From JACIWG01 sp049969935 (GTDB lineage: Archaea > Thermoproteota > Nitrososphaeria > JACIWG01): 64,000 nucleotides of DNA. The translations under genes were made by a program, and so were the position numbers. Below are positions 1 through 8,954 of the stretch, one piece after another; within the stretch, counting starts at the first letter, position 1; every line of letters begins with the position of its first letter. The stretch spans positions 80,891 through 144,890 of the forward strand of contig JBMFNX010000001.1 in NCBI GenBank assembly GCA_049969935.1, written 5' to 3'. The notes beneath the pieces were generated by a model. The model worked only from the letters and a program-made list of their open reading frames with translations, searched no databases and was not told where the DNA came from.

Positions 1-1
1 A

Positions 2-622
2 CCCGCAACCACAGTATATTTTACATTATATGAGAATTTAGTTAAAAAATTACATACAATTTTTTTACTTGAATATGATATCGAGAGCAGGGAGGGGGTA
101 AAGCCAAATGATGCATTTAACATACTTAAGGAGGCTGAAGAAATTTACAAGCTTGGAGCCTTTTCCAGTGAAACTTTTGTAATAGTTACATGTAGAGTTC
201 ATAGAGAAGATGAGAAGATATACATGGGTAGAGTAAAGGAATTGTTAGAAATTGATTTTGGGCAACCACCATATTCTTTAATAATACCTTCAGAATTACA
301 TTTTACGGAGAGGGAGGCACTAAGTGTTTTATTTGGTTTAGAAAAGGGAAATGAAATAAATAATTCTAAAATGATTAAAAAGAAAGTCGAACATCTTGTA
401 GACAAATATGTGAAGAGCACAAGGAGAGCATTGGAAGAGGCTAGAAAAAGATTACCTAAAAGGGAATTTGATAGCCTTTTTGAAAATGTAGAATGCTACC
501 TAGATGATGCTATAAGATTTCTTAATTTAGGTGAAGAAAATTTGGCAATGTTGTGCGTAGGATATGCTGAAGGACTGCTTGATGCACTTAGATTTCAGGG
601 AATTTTAGAATTAAAATGGTGA
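2..622 (+). CDS. dphB: Diphthine synthase C-terminal part fused to DUF357 domain (5' partial)
   Basis: The frame is open from base 2, so the gene enters from the left and its N-terminus is missing. Residues 1 to about 110 match the C-terminal half of DphB/Dph5, the SAM-dependent methyltransferase that makes diphthine on elongation factor 2. I see the TVYFTLYENLVKKLHT segment, the FSSETFVIVTCRV strand and the PPYSLIIPSELHFTEREAL ending typical of the family. The last 80 residues form a helical hairpin (KKVEHLVDKYVKSTRRALEE to the end) that looks like archaeal DUF357, usually a separate short gene. No stop or start separates the two parts. RibL follows after 6 nt, so they are probably co-transcribed. 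Confidence 0.85.
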   Translation, partial: PATTVYFTLYENLVKKLHTIFLLEYDIESREGVKPNDAFNILKEAEEIYKLGAFSSETFVIVTCRVHREDEKIYMGRVKELLEIDFGQPPYSLIIPSELHFTEREALSVLFGLEKGNEINNSKMIKKKVEHLVDKYVKSTRRALEEARKRLPKREFDSLFENVECYLDDAIRFLNLGEENLAMLCVGYAEGLLDALRFQGILELKW

Positions 623-628
623 AAGAAA

Positions 629-1261
629 TTGAGGAAAAGAGAAATTGAAAAATGGTTTCTTTTAAAAATTTTTTTGGAACAGTTGAAGGGAAATATAGTT
701 AGTTTCAGACATATTGATACCTTTTTAACACCATTTAAACATCATAACAGAGAAATTATTAATAGGCTTATTAAAAAAGGGTTGCTTGAAAAATCCTGTG
801 AAGAAATTAAACTTACGGATAAGGGAAGGGAAATGATAAAAGTTGTTTTATGCGGGGGTACCTTTGACATTTTGCATCCAGGACATTTATTAACCTTAAA
901 AAAAGCTAAAAGCTTTGGTGACATTCTAGTTGTCGTTGTAGCAAGGGATAGGGTGGCTGAAAAAATTAGAGGAAGAAAACCTTATAATAATGAAAATAGG
1001 AGATTGGAACTTGTTAGTTCTCTCAAAATTGTAGATTATGCTCTTTTAGGGGAAGAAAATGAAAAAATATATGATATAGTTTTAAAGATTAAGCCAAATG
1101 TTATTGTATTAGGATATGATCAAGTGCACGATGAGCAGGAGATTAAAGATTTTGCACTAAAACATGGATTAAATATTGAAGTAGTACGCATTTCTGAGAA
1201 ACTGGATGGAGTTAAAAGCTCAGCACTTTTAAAGGACACAAATATTATTAACCAGATTTAG
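629..1261 (+). CDS. ribL: FAD synthase (FMN adenylyltransferase) with N-terminal winged helix
   Basis: Archaeal RibL transfers AMP to FMN to make FAD. The nucleotidyltransferase signature GGTFDILHPGH is at residues 76-86, and a later segment VLGYDQVHDE fits the cytidylyltransferase fold. Known RibL proteins are about 150 residues. Here 70 extra residues precede the domain and resemble a winged helix (RLIKKGLLEKSCEEIKLTDKG). The start is TTG, preceded by GGTGAAAG, which supports it. The start follows the dphB-DUF357 stop by 6 nt. The 3' end overlaps the convergent riboflavin kinase by 14 nt, so the two genes of FAD synthesis lie tail to tail. Confidence 0.85.
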   Translation: MRKREIEKWFLLKIFLEQLKGNIVSFRHIDTFLTPFKHHNREIINRLIKKGLLEKSCEEIKLTDKGREMIKVVLCGGTFDILHPGHLLTLKKAKSFGDILVVVVARDRVAEKIRGRKPYNNENRRLELVSSLKIVDYALLGEENEKIYDIVLKIKPNVIVLGYDQVHDEQEIKDFALKHGLNIEVVRISEKLDGVKSSALLKDTNIINQI

Positions 1262-1973
1262 AATTTATACTTTTCTCTGAAATATAAACTTTTAATCTAA
1301 TTTTGTCGCCATCTTTTAGATTTAATCTATTTCTAAGATTTACTGGAGCTATAACTTCTAATACTGATTCATCATATAGTGAACGTTTTGTCAAAACTAT
1401 TGCACCTTCAACTGTATCATTAATTATAGCAGGGAAACACTTTGCACCACCATAAGTCCTATATTCATCATTAAAGCCTTCTATTAAAATACCATTATAA
1501 TATTCTAAATCCTTTCTTTGACGCCTTTCTAACATAGAAGTTAACCGAATATTCAATGTCCCGGGATAGGGATCAAATCCAAGCTTTTTAATAAATTGGG
1601 ATCTATAGCCTCCGATTGTAACATAATATGAGCCTTCACCTACTCCTGAAAAAACGGTACCCGTAAACTCGATCACATTTGGTGCTTCTTCAAAGATTTC
1701 CCGAAGAGCAGCATATAGGCTTAACAGAATTGATGTGCCATTTTCTGTCAACTTTATTACAGACCTTCTTTTTCTGTAAGTAACCTCAATTAGGCCAAGT
1801 CTTTGGAGTTCTATAAGATGTTTTGATATACTTTGTTGTGATTTTCCTAAACGTTTGCCTAATTCAAATGTGGATATTTCGATAGGCTTATTTTTTGCAC
1901 CTAAGTATAGAAGTTCTAACAATGTTGGTAGAATTGAAGATTTTATTTCTCTAAAAGACAGGGGCATACACAC
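1248..1973 (-). CDS. ribK: CTP-dependent riboflavin kinase with N-terminal HTH (RbkR type)
   Basis: This makes FMN from riboflavin using CTP, the archaeal route. The C-terminal kinase domain (about 100-235) has FSGVGEGSYYV at 108-118 and DPYPGTLNIRL at 134-144, both family signatures. Residues 1-80 are a winged helix-turn-helix with a clear recognition region (LGKSQQSISKHLIELQRLGL). HTH-kinase fusions of this layout, known as RbkR, are described as combined riboflavin kinase and repressor of riboflavin genes, so a regulatory role is likely but inferred. It is the last gene of a minus-strand run psmB-taw1-translin-ribK. Confidence 0.9.
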   Translation of the reverse strand: MCMPLSFREIKSSILPTLLELLYLGAKNKPIEISTFELGKRLGKSQQSISKHLIELQRLGLIEVTYRKRRSVIKLTENGTSILLSLYAALREIFEEAPNVIEFTGTVFSGVGEGSYYVTIGGYRSQFIKKLGFDPYPGTLNIRLTSMLERRQRKDLEYYNGILIEGFNDEYRTYGGAKCFPAIINDTVEGAIVLTKRSLYDESVLEVIAPVNLRNRLNLKDGDKIRLKVYISEKSINSKSG

Positions 1974-2039
1974 AACTTATATGGATTTATTAACTTAAGT
2001 TTTTTGCAATAATCTAGTATAAAATTTGTATTCCAAAAT

Positions 2040-2624
2040 TTACATTTTGAAAGTATTTATTTTTGTTAGATCAACGTACGTTTCTTCAATTAACTTTCTA
2101 GCTAGGTCAACTTTATGCCTAAGACCTGGAATCACGTTATCGAAGTATGAGAGCGGAAAAATTTTTTCAAATATAATTTTCATTGAATTAAAGCAAAAGT
2201 TAGCTTTACTGTAATTTTTCTGATTTATATAGTCATATACTGCACGTCTTAATTCACCTATACAATCAAGTAAACCAAAGAGGTAAGCATCTACTTCAAC
2301 ATCTATTTCTTGCTTTGAGGGCACCTTTGCTTCTTGTAGTATGCATAAATATGTATAAGCTTCTACATATTCAATTTGTACAGGAAAAAGATATTTTTGC
2401 CATCGTAGACTGATTTCCGATTGAAGCTTCTTTATTTTCGTTTCAATTTGTTTTAATAAATCTTTTGCTTCCGCATACTTTTCATCATGCAATAACATGA
2501 AGATTCGTGGAAAACAAATTAGTATTTGTCTACTTTCCTTATATGCATACTCCCTTTGTGTATCAAGTTCTTCTAAGCATTTTAATAGATTATCAAAATC
2601 TACCTTGTCTGCTATCTTATTCAT
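2040..2624 (-). CDS. Translin family protein
   Basis: The 194-residue, all-helical protein has the archaeal translin layout: long N-terminal helices (EYAYKESRQILICFPRIFMLLH), a central LRWQKYLFPVQIEYVEAYTYL helix and the family-like DVEVDAYLFGLLDCIGELRR segment. The C-terminal YFDNVIPGLRHKVDLARKLIEET also fits. Translins bind RNA and single-stranded DNA, and archaeal members may cleave RNA. No partner is visible here. It sits 23 nt downstream of taw1 in the psmB-taw1-translin-ribK run. Confidence 0.85.
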   Translation of the reverse strand: MNKIADKVDFDNLLKCLEELDTQREYAYKESRQILICFPRIFMLLHDEKYAEAKDLLKQIETKIKKLQSEISLRWQKYLFPVQIEYVEAYTYLCILQEAKVPSKQEIDVEVDAYLFGLLDCIGELRRAVYDYINQKNYSKANFCFNSMKIIFEKIFPLSYFDNVIPGLRHKVDLARKLIEETYVDLTKINTFKM

Positions 2625-2647
2625 CTTTATAAGAATTTGATTTTATA

Positions 2648-3637
2648 CTAGTTAAACTTTTTGGGGGAAATTAGCTTTTTAGATAAGAGGATCACCCTAC
2701 TGGCTTTTGATTCACCTATTATATTATAACCTGTTCGTTCAGCTATTAATTTGGCAAATATTTTTATATCATCATGTGAAGGCATATTTTCTCTTTTTAA
2801 CCTATACATGGAATATCCAATATGCATGTATGCTTTCGTTTCCACATAGAGGGGTTCATACTTGTTTATTATTTTTGCAAAAGCGTCAGGTGCATTCATG
2901 TTTAAACCCTTTATTGAAGTAATTCTCAAAACAGTTGGACATTCTAAAGATTTTAATATTTCTAATGATTTAAGAATTGATTCCCAAAGGTTCTTTGACA
3001 GAGGTCTATTTAATTTAATAAAAGATTCGTAATCATAAGCAGTTAAAGAAATATAAAGTTGGGTAGGTAAACTTGAAAGTGAAGATATCGCATTAGGTAG
3101 AGTACCGTTTGTTACTAAAAAAACGGTGCAACCTGCCTTTTTATATAACTCTATTAGATCCCCTAAGAATGGATAAAGTGTAGGTTCACCTGTAAGGGAG
3201 ATTGCAACTTGGGTTGGGTTAAGAGCTTCAGCATATTTTGAAGAGGAAATCTTTCCCTTTAAGACAAGAGATTTATAACCTGAAAGTATTTTTCTTTGTG
3301 CTTCAAATGATTCTTTAAACACTTTTTCTGGTGGATCCCATCCTTGCTTTGGTGGCGAGAGCTCGTCCCAGGCTAGGCCGATGTCTTCAGGCATTATTCT
3401 CCAGCAATGCAAGCAATGGAAGTTACAGTGAAAAAGGGTAGGGGACATTTGTAAACAACGGTGAGAGTTTATTCCAAAAAATTTTTCTTTATAGCAGACT
3501 CTATTGTATAAGAGACTTTGATGGAGCCAATTGCATTTTTTTACTGCTGAATGAGTACCAACAAGTTGGTACTTTTGTTTCTTTAGTCTTAAATGGAGTT
3601 CTTGAGGGTAGAAGGCCATAATTGAGTCATCTAACAT
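2648..3637 (-). CDS. taw1: tRNA 4-demethylwyosine synthase (radical SAM)
   Basis: Taw1/TYW1 builds the tricyclic 4-demethylwyosine base at G37 of tRNA-Phe from N1-methylguanosine and pyruvate. The radical SAM cluster motif is C71-x3-C75-x2-C78. A second cluster ligand set, C35-x12-C48-x12-C61, is also present, and it is diagnostic of archaeal Taw1. Further marks are SLTGEPTLYP and LVTNGTLP. At 329 residues the length is normal. psmB ends 9 nt upstream, so they are likely one transcript. Confidence 0.95.
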   Translation of the reverse strand: MLDDSIMAFYPQELHLRLKKQKYQLVGTHSAVKKCNWLHQSLLYNRVCYKEKFFGINSHRCLQMSPTLFHCNFHCLHCWRIMPEDIGLAWDELSPPKQGWDPPEKVFKESFEAQRKILSGYKSLVLKGKISSSKYAEALNPTQVAISLTGEPTLYPFLGDLIELYKKAGCTVFLVTNGTLPNAISSLSSLPTQLYISLTAYDYESFIKLNRPLSKNLWESILKSLEILKSLECPTVLRITSIKGLNMNAPDAFAKIINKYEPLYVETKAYMHIGYSMYRLKRENMPSHDDIKIFAKLIAERTGYNIIGESKASRVILLSKKLISPKKFN

Positions 3638-3646
3638 GATGTATAA

Positions 3647-4237
3647 TTATTGGAATTTAATTTCCTGTTCTTTGTTTTCATTTGATTTTATTATTAATAG
3701 ATCTATACCATCACCGCTTGCTATATCCCTTTGCATAGCTGCTTTTAGAGCCTTAATCGCGAGTTCTGTCGCAGCTTTTTCATCCATTCCCTTTTTATAT
3801 TCGCTTTCAATTATTCCAATAGCAATTTCTGTTCCAGAACCTACAGTTGCATACTCGTCTGGAATTATAGAACCTAAGGGATCCAAAACGTAAACAGATG
3901 GTCTTTCATCAATACCACCGACTATGACTTGGGTTAATAGTGGATACAGGCGTTCGCTGAACATTATTACAGACATTAATTTTGCAACAGAGTTTGGAGG
4001 GACTGGTCGTTTTATTTCAAGTTCTCTAAGTTTTATTTCAACTGTCACACGTTTTATAAGATTCTGCATGTCTGAAATCATACCGGCACAGGCAGCACCC
4101 ACATTATTTGTTATAAGAAATACTTTTTTTGAGCTTCTACTTAGCAAAAAATTACCGTATGCGAATCTCTTGTCTGCACCTAATACTACACCATCTTTAA
4201 ATACAATTCCTAAGGCTGTTGCACCTGGTATATACAA
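3647..4237 (-). CDS. psmB: Proteasome beta subunit lacking the catalytic N-terminal Thr
   Basis: This is a 20S core beta-type subunit, ending in the usual AMQRDIASGDGIDLLII block. The short N-terminus MYIPG-ATALGIVFKD aligns with the TTTVGITLKD of active subunits such as Thermoplasma. It places Ala where the nucleophilic Thr1 should be, although Lys33 and acidic residue 17 are kept. The start is TTG, because the frame is closed by TAA just 24 nt upstream and GGTGAAGGTGA precedes it. Crenarchaea carry a second beta subunit of this non-catalytic kind beside an active one, so an active paralogue probably lies elsewhere. It is first in a run with taw1. Confidence 0.92.
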   Translation of the reverse strand: MYIPGATALGIVFKDGVVLGADKRFAYGNFLLSRSSKKVFLITNNVGAACAGMISDMQNLIKRVTVEIKLRELEIKRPVPPNSVAKLMSVIMFSERLYPLLTQVIVGGIDERPSVYVLDPLGSIIPDEYATVGSGTEIAIGIIESEYKKGMDEKAATELAIKALKAAMQRDIASGDGIDLLIIKSNENKEQEIKFQ

Positions 4238-4411
4238 TTTTGTTTCACCTTCACCCTTTTATATCCACATTTGTGGTTAATTTAGATTTTGATTTAAATG
4301 TTTATTTTATAGAATAAAACAAACTATTGAATAAGTAGAAAAGATTTAACTGGATGATTTGTGATCTTGATTAATAAAAACTTTAATTGCCGATAGTAAG
4401 AGCTAAAAGGG

Positions 4412-4933
4412 ATGAATAAGTATAAAACAGCACTTTTTATTGGAAGGTTTCAACCATTCCATTATGGACATTTATTTGCAATTAAGTATGTTCTAGAACA
4501 AACTGAGTTCTTATATATAGGTTTAGGAAGTGCTAATAAAAGTCATGAGAAGAGAAATCCTTTTACTGCGGCGGAAAGAATATTAATGATAAAGTCTGTT
4601 TTAGAGAAAGAGAACATTGATCCGAAAAGATGGATGGTTATACCAATACCTGATCTAAAGGCACATTATCTTTGGACTAAGATGGTTCGAATGCTTGTTC
4701 CAAAGTTCGATGTCGTTTTTTCTAATGATCCATTAACTACAAGACTCTTTTTAGAGGAAAATTTTAAAGTAATAGAAGTTCCTTTAACAGAAAGAGAAAG
4801 GTTTGTGGCCACGGAAATACGTAATAGAATCTTGATGGGAAAACCTTGGGAGGATTTGGTTCCTGAACCAGTTTCTAAAATAATTAAAGAAATTAATGGT
4901 GAAGAAAGAATAAGAAAGATTGGGAGAATCTAA
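4412..4933 (+). CDS. nadM: Nicotinamide-nucleotide adenylyltransferase
   Basis: Archaeal NadM joins NMN and ATP to give NAD. The nucleotidyltransferase motif GRFQPFHYGH is at residues 11-20. Other family marks are the GLGSANKSHEKRNPFTAAER loop and the C-terminal FVATEIRNRI segment, which corresponds to the second ATP-binding motif. The length of 173 is normal. AAAGGG lies just before the ATG, and an AT-rich TATA-like stretch lies about 26 nt upstream. The gene is divergent from psmB. Its end overlaps the longest possible FKBP reading frame. Confidence 0.95.
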   Translation: MNKYKTALFIGRFQPFHYGHLFAIKYVLEQTEFLYIGLGSANKSHEKRNPFTAAERILMIKSVLEKENIDPKRWMVIPIPDLKAHYLWTKMVRMLVPKFDVVFSNDPLTTRLFLEENFKVIEVPLTERERFVATEIRNRILMGKPWEDLVPEPVSKIIKEINGEERIRKIGRI

Positions 4934-4967
4934 AAAAATAAATAGAGGAATGAATTGGGGGTTTTAT

Positions 4968-5663
4968 ATGCCATTTGAACAAGGCACTTTAGTGTATGTT
5001 AATCTAACTGGGATTGTTAAGGAAACTAATGAACTTATTGAGACCACTTTAGAAGATAAGGCTAAGGAATATAATGTCTTTGATCCAACTAGAAAATATA
5101 GGCCTAGGTTAATTGCTATTGGAGAAAAGTGGGTTTTGGAGCCTTTAGATGATAAGTTAAAGGAAATGAATGTGGGAGAAAAGTTATCTATAGAAATTCC
5201 TCCTGAAAAAGCTTTTGGTGTATGGGATCCTTCAAAGGTAAAAGTTATCCCATTACGTAAGCTTGGAGAACGCGCAACTCAGTTAAGGGTTGGCGATGAA
5301 GTTGAGATAGATAATAGAATAGGACGTGTTAAACTTTTGGCATCAGGAAGGGTGCACATTGATTTCAATCACAAGTATTCTGGAAAGACTATTGTCTATG
5401 AAGTTCAAGTAGTAAAAGAATTAAAAGAGGATTCTGAGAAGATAGAAGCATTATTTTTAAGACGAATACCCATAGAAGAAGAAAAAGTGAAATTTTCTAT
5501 ACAAGATAACACAGTAGTATTCGAATTACCTTTTGAACTCTATCTTGAAGAAGGGTTACAGATCGTTAAGAGAGCACTAGCAAATGATATATTCAAATTT
5601 TTACCTAATATTCAAAAAGTAACTTTCATTGAAAATTATGAAAAGCAGAAGTCTGAAAGATAA
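4968..5663 (+). CDS. FKBP-type peptidyl-prolyl cis-trans isomerase
   Basis: This is an archaeal SlyD-like FKBP that speeds proline isomerisation and acts as a chaperone. The first strand LVYVNLTGIVKETNELIETT is typical. Family blocks LDDKLKEMNVGEKLSIEIPPEKAFG and the insert-in-flap domain (VGDEVEIDNRIGRV to SGRVHIDFNHKYSGKTIVYEV) follow, and then an about 80-residue C-terminal extension found in long archaeal FKBPs. I start at ATG 4968 (MPFEQG) because homologues begin there and GGGGG precedes it. In-frame TTG 4920 and ATG 4950 are possible alternatives. Confidence 0.88.
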   Translation: MPFEQGTLVYVNLTGIVKETNELIETTLEDKAKEYNVFDPTRKYRPRLIAIGEKWVLEPLDDKLKEMNVGEKLSIEIPPEKAFGVWDPSKVKVIPLRKLGERATQLRVGDEVEIDNRIGRVKLLASGRVHIDFNHKYSGKTIVYEVQVVKELKEDSEKIEALFLRRIPIEEEKVKFSIQDNTVVFELPFELYLEEGLQIVKRALANDIFKFLPNIQKVTFIENYEKQKSER

Positions 5664-5738
5664 TCAAATAAAGTTAACAATTTTTTACTAAATTTTTTAA
5701 AACTTAAAAATTTAGCAAGAATATTAGAATATGAATTA

Positions 5739-5765
5739 TCATGCATAGGTTTTGTGGCCAGACAG
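5739..5765 (-). other. 3' half of the 23S processing stem with bulge-helix-bulge motif
   Basis: Read as RNA, this arm pairs with 9621-9647. From the rRNA outward it runs CTGTCTGGC, then CACA, then bulge AAA, then CCTATGCATGA. The partner arm runs TCATGCATAGG, TGTG, bulge ACA, GCCAGACAG. The result is an 11-bp outer helix, a 4-bp central helix, two 3-nt bulges on opposite strands and a 9-bp inner helix. This is the exact substrate form of the archaeal tRNA-intron endonuclease, which releases pre-23S rRNA as a circular intermediate. Confidence 0.9.
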
Positions 5766-6085
5766 CATCAATCCGACCTTGGACTATTAGTGACAGCGGG
5801 CTTAACAAGTTGACCCGAAGGTCTCCTTGCTTACACCCCTGTCCTATCAACGGGATCTTCTATCCCCGTCCTCGTCCATAGCATCCCCCATAAGGAGGAC
5901 ACTATGGAAGGGTGTCTTTTCTCGAGAGGGGCTTCGAGCTTAGATGCCTTCAGCTCTTATCCCCAACAGCTTAGCTGCCCGGCTTGCCCTGTCGGACAGC
6001 CGGTACACCAGAGGCTGCGTTGCCCCGTTCCTCTCGTACTAGGGACAACTTCCTCTCAGACACCCTCCGCTCCCATCAGGTAGAG

Positions 6086-6140
<55 letters not shown>

Positions 6141-6768
6141 GCAGCCCCACCCTTGGCCCCTGCTGCAGGACCAGGATGGGAAGAGCCGACATCGAGGTAC
6201 CAAACCGCGGGGTCGATGGGGACTCTCGCCCGCGACGAGCCTGTTATCCCTGGGGTAACTTTTCTGTCACATCCGGCCCCCAATGGTGGGGACACGAATG
6301 ATCGCTAGGCCCGGCTTTCGCCTCTGGATTCTCCTCTGTGAAGAATCCAGTCAGGCTGGCTTTTGGCCTTGCCCTCTACAGCGGAGTTCTGACCCGCTTG
6401 AGCCAACCTTTGGGCCCCCTCGATATCTTTTCAAGGGGGTGCCGCCCCAGCCGAACTGCCCACCTGCCGGTGTCCTACGGTTACCCGTAGTTAGTGCTGT
6501 AGCCGGAGTTGGCTGGTGTTACATTGGCGCCTCCAGTGTTCCCGGAGGAACACCTTCTAAGGCTCCCAGCTACGCTCTGCAACCCCGACCACGGCACAAC
6601 GACAGGCTGCAGTAAAGCTCCACAGGGACTTCTCTCCCCGATGGGAGTTCGTGGACTGTTCGTCCACGTTATGTGGGTTCGCCGGGTAGTAGGCGGGGAC
6701 AGTGGGGCCCTCGTTGATCCATTCATGCACGTCGGAACTTACCCGACAAGGCATTTGGCTACCTTAAG

Positions 6769-7529
6769 CAACACCTTTTAGGTGTTGGACCATATCTTCG
6801 CCCTCGAGCTCATATTCATTTCGCTCTTAGGCGCTCGGCGTATGGTCTCTGAGGCGCCCCTCCGTCGATCAATTTCTGCTAAAACTTCTTCTAACGTGTA
6901 CTTTCTATCCCTAGAAAGTTGGTAAGCCTTCTCTATAAGCCTTTTTAGACCTTCAAAACTTCTATGTTCACCTTTTTCAAGTGCTTCCACTATTTCAGCA
7001 AAGGCTTCGAATTCCTTCCATTTGATGATCGGCTTATGTTTTTTAAAGAATGGAATTATTTTTTCTGCTAACTGTTTTCTTGAATCAACGATATACTGTA
7101 GCACCGTATTTTCTTGCCCAGGCTTGGGTATTATACGTCCACATCTGAAGACACGCCTGAGTATTTCCAGAACAGGATAGTTTTCTTTTGCTTGAGTAAC
7201 ATGGAAGACTGGGTCGATCACCCATCCAAATTTTGTATCATCTTGTTTTTTAACAGAGATAGAAAAGCAGCCTTCTCCATCCACTAAGCCTAAAATGTAA
7301 TAATGTAAGTACTTCATTCGTTTTGGAAGCTTTTTTGCGTCAATTATGTCACTAAATTCGTATAACATTAAAACCCCAGTATGTTATTGGACGGTAGCGT
7401 ATAAATGCTTGTATTTAACGGAGGGTTCCCTGCGGATAGGGTCATCAACTAGCCACTTTTCCCTTCTCGGGGGGCTTCGTTTCACCCTTCTCCGCATATA
7501 GCCGAGTTTAGTGACTCCCTTTTATGTTG
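6769..7529 (-). ncRNA. Group I intron in 23S rRNA (insertion after E. coli position 1923)
   Basis: The core can be folded by eye. P1 pairs exon GACTCT (7530-7535) with intron 7513-7518 and leaves a U.G wobble at the splice site. P3 is CTCGGC (7501-7506) with GCCGAG (6834-6839). P4 is 7492-7496 with 7431-7435. P6 is 7418-7425 with 6858-6865, and the reading frame fills its loop. P7 is ACCATA (6841-6846) with TATGGT (6789-6794), inside the classic elements CAGAGACCATACGC and AAGATATGGTCC. P8 is 6830-6833 with 6799-6802. P9 is the hairpin at 6770-6788. The last intron base is G at 6769. Joined exons restore GACTCTCTTAAGGTAGCC. Confidence 0.93.
6778..7368 (-). CDS. LAGLIDADG homing endonuclease encoded in the 23S intron
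   Basis: The 196-residue protein has one dodecapeptide motif, YILGLVDGEGCFSIS (about 24-38), so it should act as a homodimer like I-CreI or I-CeuI. The following FHVTQAKENYPVLEILRRVF and the YIVDSRKQLAEKIIPFFKKH segment are typical of single-motif LAGLIDADG enzymes. It would cut intronless 23S genes and spread the intron. The frame starts in the P6 loop. It runs through the 3' strands of P6, P7, P3 and P8 and stops in P9, so the last 30 or so codons also encode the ribozyme core. The endonuclease looks intact and probably active. Confidence 0.93.
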   Translation of the reverse strand: MLYEFSDIIDAKKLPKRMKYLHYYILGLVDGEGCFSISVKKQDDTKFGWVIDPVFHVTQAKENYPVLEILRRVFRCGRIIPKPGQENTVLQYIVDSRKQLAEKIIPFFKKHKPIIKWKEFEAFAEIVEALEKGEHRSFEGLKRLIEKAYQLSRDRKYTLEEVLAEIDRRRGASETIRRAPKSEMNMSSRAKIWSNT

Positions 7530-8954
7530 AGAGTCAGAGTTACTCCCGGCGTTTAGCGGCCCTTAGCCCGGTTGTACCCGGGTTTTAGGTACCGCCACTG
7601 GCCAGGATTCAGAGACTGTACACACCCTTTCGGGCTTGCAGTCTCCTATGTTTTTATTAAACAGTCGGGACCCCCTTGTCACTGCGACCTGCAACCCTGG
7701 TTTTGCCAAGGTCACAGGCACCCCTTATACCGAAGGTACGGGGCTAATTTGCCGAGTTCCCTCGCCTACGGTATTCCCGATACACCTTGGGCTTCTCACC
7801 CAGGGCACCTGTGTCGGTTCTCGGTACGGTCTTGGATAGCACTCCTATTCTTAGTTTTCATGGCGTCCAAGAATCGCTGGAACCGACCAAATGGCCGGCT
7901 ATTCCTCACTCGGTAGGATTCTCGTCATTACGACACTCCTCCTACCTTGTAGAGTTAAATGGAGCGACGGCTCCACTCCAGCTATCTTGAACGCACTAAG
8001 AATAGTGTGTTACCAGACTTTCGTCTGGTAACGCGTGCTATCCAAGGCACCGGAATATTAACCGGTTTCCCTTTCGTCCACGCAAGTTGAACGTGGACTT
8101 AGGACCGGCTTACTCCTGGTCGACGACGCGTTGCCAGGAAACCCTTGCCCTTTCGGTGGTCAGGATTCTCACCTGACTATGCTGCTACTACCACCGGGAT
8201 CTGCACTAGAGGTCGGTCCACTGAACCTTACGGCTCAGCTTCTACCCAACCTCTACGCCTCCCTACCGCCACGGTCTTGTGGACCGTGACCTAGAGTATC
8301 GGCAGTCGGCTTAAGCCCCGTCCATTTTCGGGGCCACCGAGCTCGGCAGGTGAGCTGTTACGCACTCTTTAAAGGATGGCTGCTTCTAAGCCTACCTCCC
8401 TGCTGTCTAAGCTCGGTGACACCCTTCGGTTTGACACTTAGCCGACATTTGGGGGCCTTAACTCTAGTCTGGGTTGTCCCCCTCTCGGTTATGGGGCTTA
8501 CCCCACATAAACCCGCTTCCTGGCTTCTTCTAGGATAAAGCCTTCGGAGTTTGAAAAGCGAGTGGACCCTTTCGGATCCTTGCTCGCTTATCCTCACTCT
8601 ACAGCTTTATCCCTATCTGCCAGGACTAGACTGGGATCTATTTCGGGAGGAACTAGCGATCACCGAGCTAGATGGGCTTTTGGCCCCTTGCCCCAGGTCA
8701 GGGGAGCGATTTGCACGTCAGCACCCTTTCGGACCTCCAGCGGGCTTTCGCCCGCCTTCGTCCTGCCCAGGGCACGATCGCTCGGTTTCTAGTCTTACTG
8801 CCACGACTAAAGGCCCTTTCAGACCCTCTCCCTCTGGAACCTTTTAAGGTTCCATGCGGAGATTCGGTTTCCCTTCGCCTTCGGGCTTTTAACCCTTAAG
8901 CTCGCCGTGACAGTAAACTCCCCGGCCCGTGTTTCTAGACGGAGCGTGCGACCT

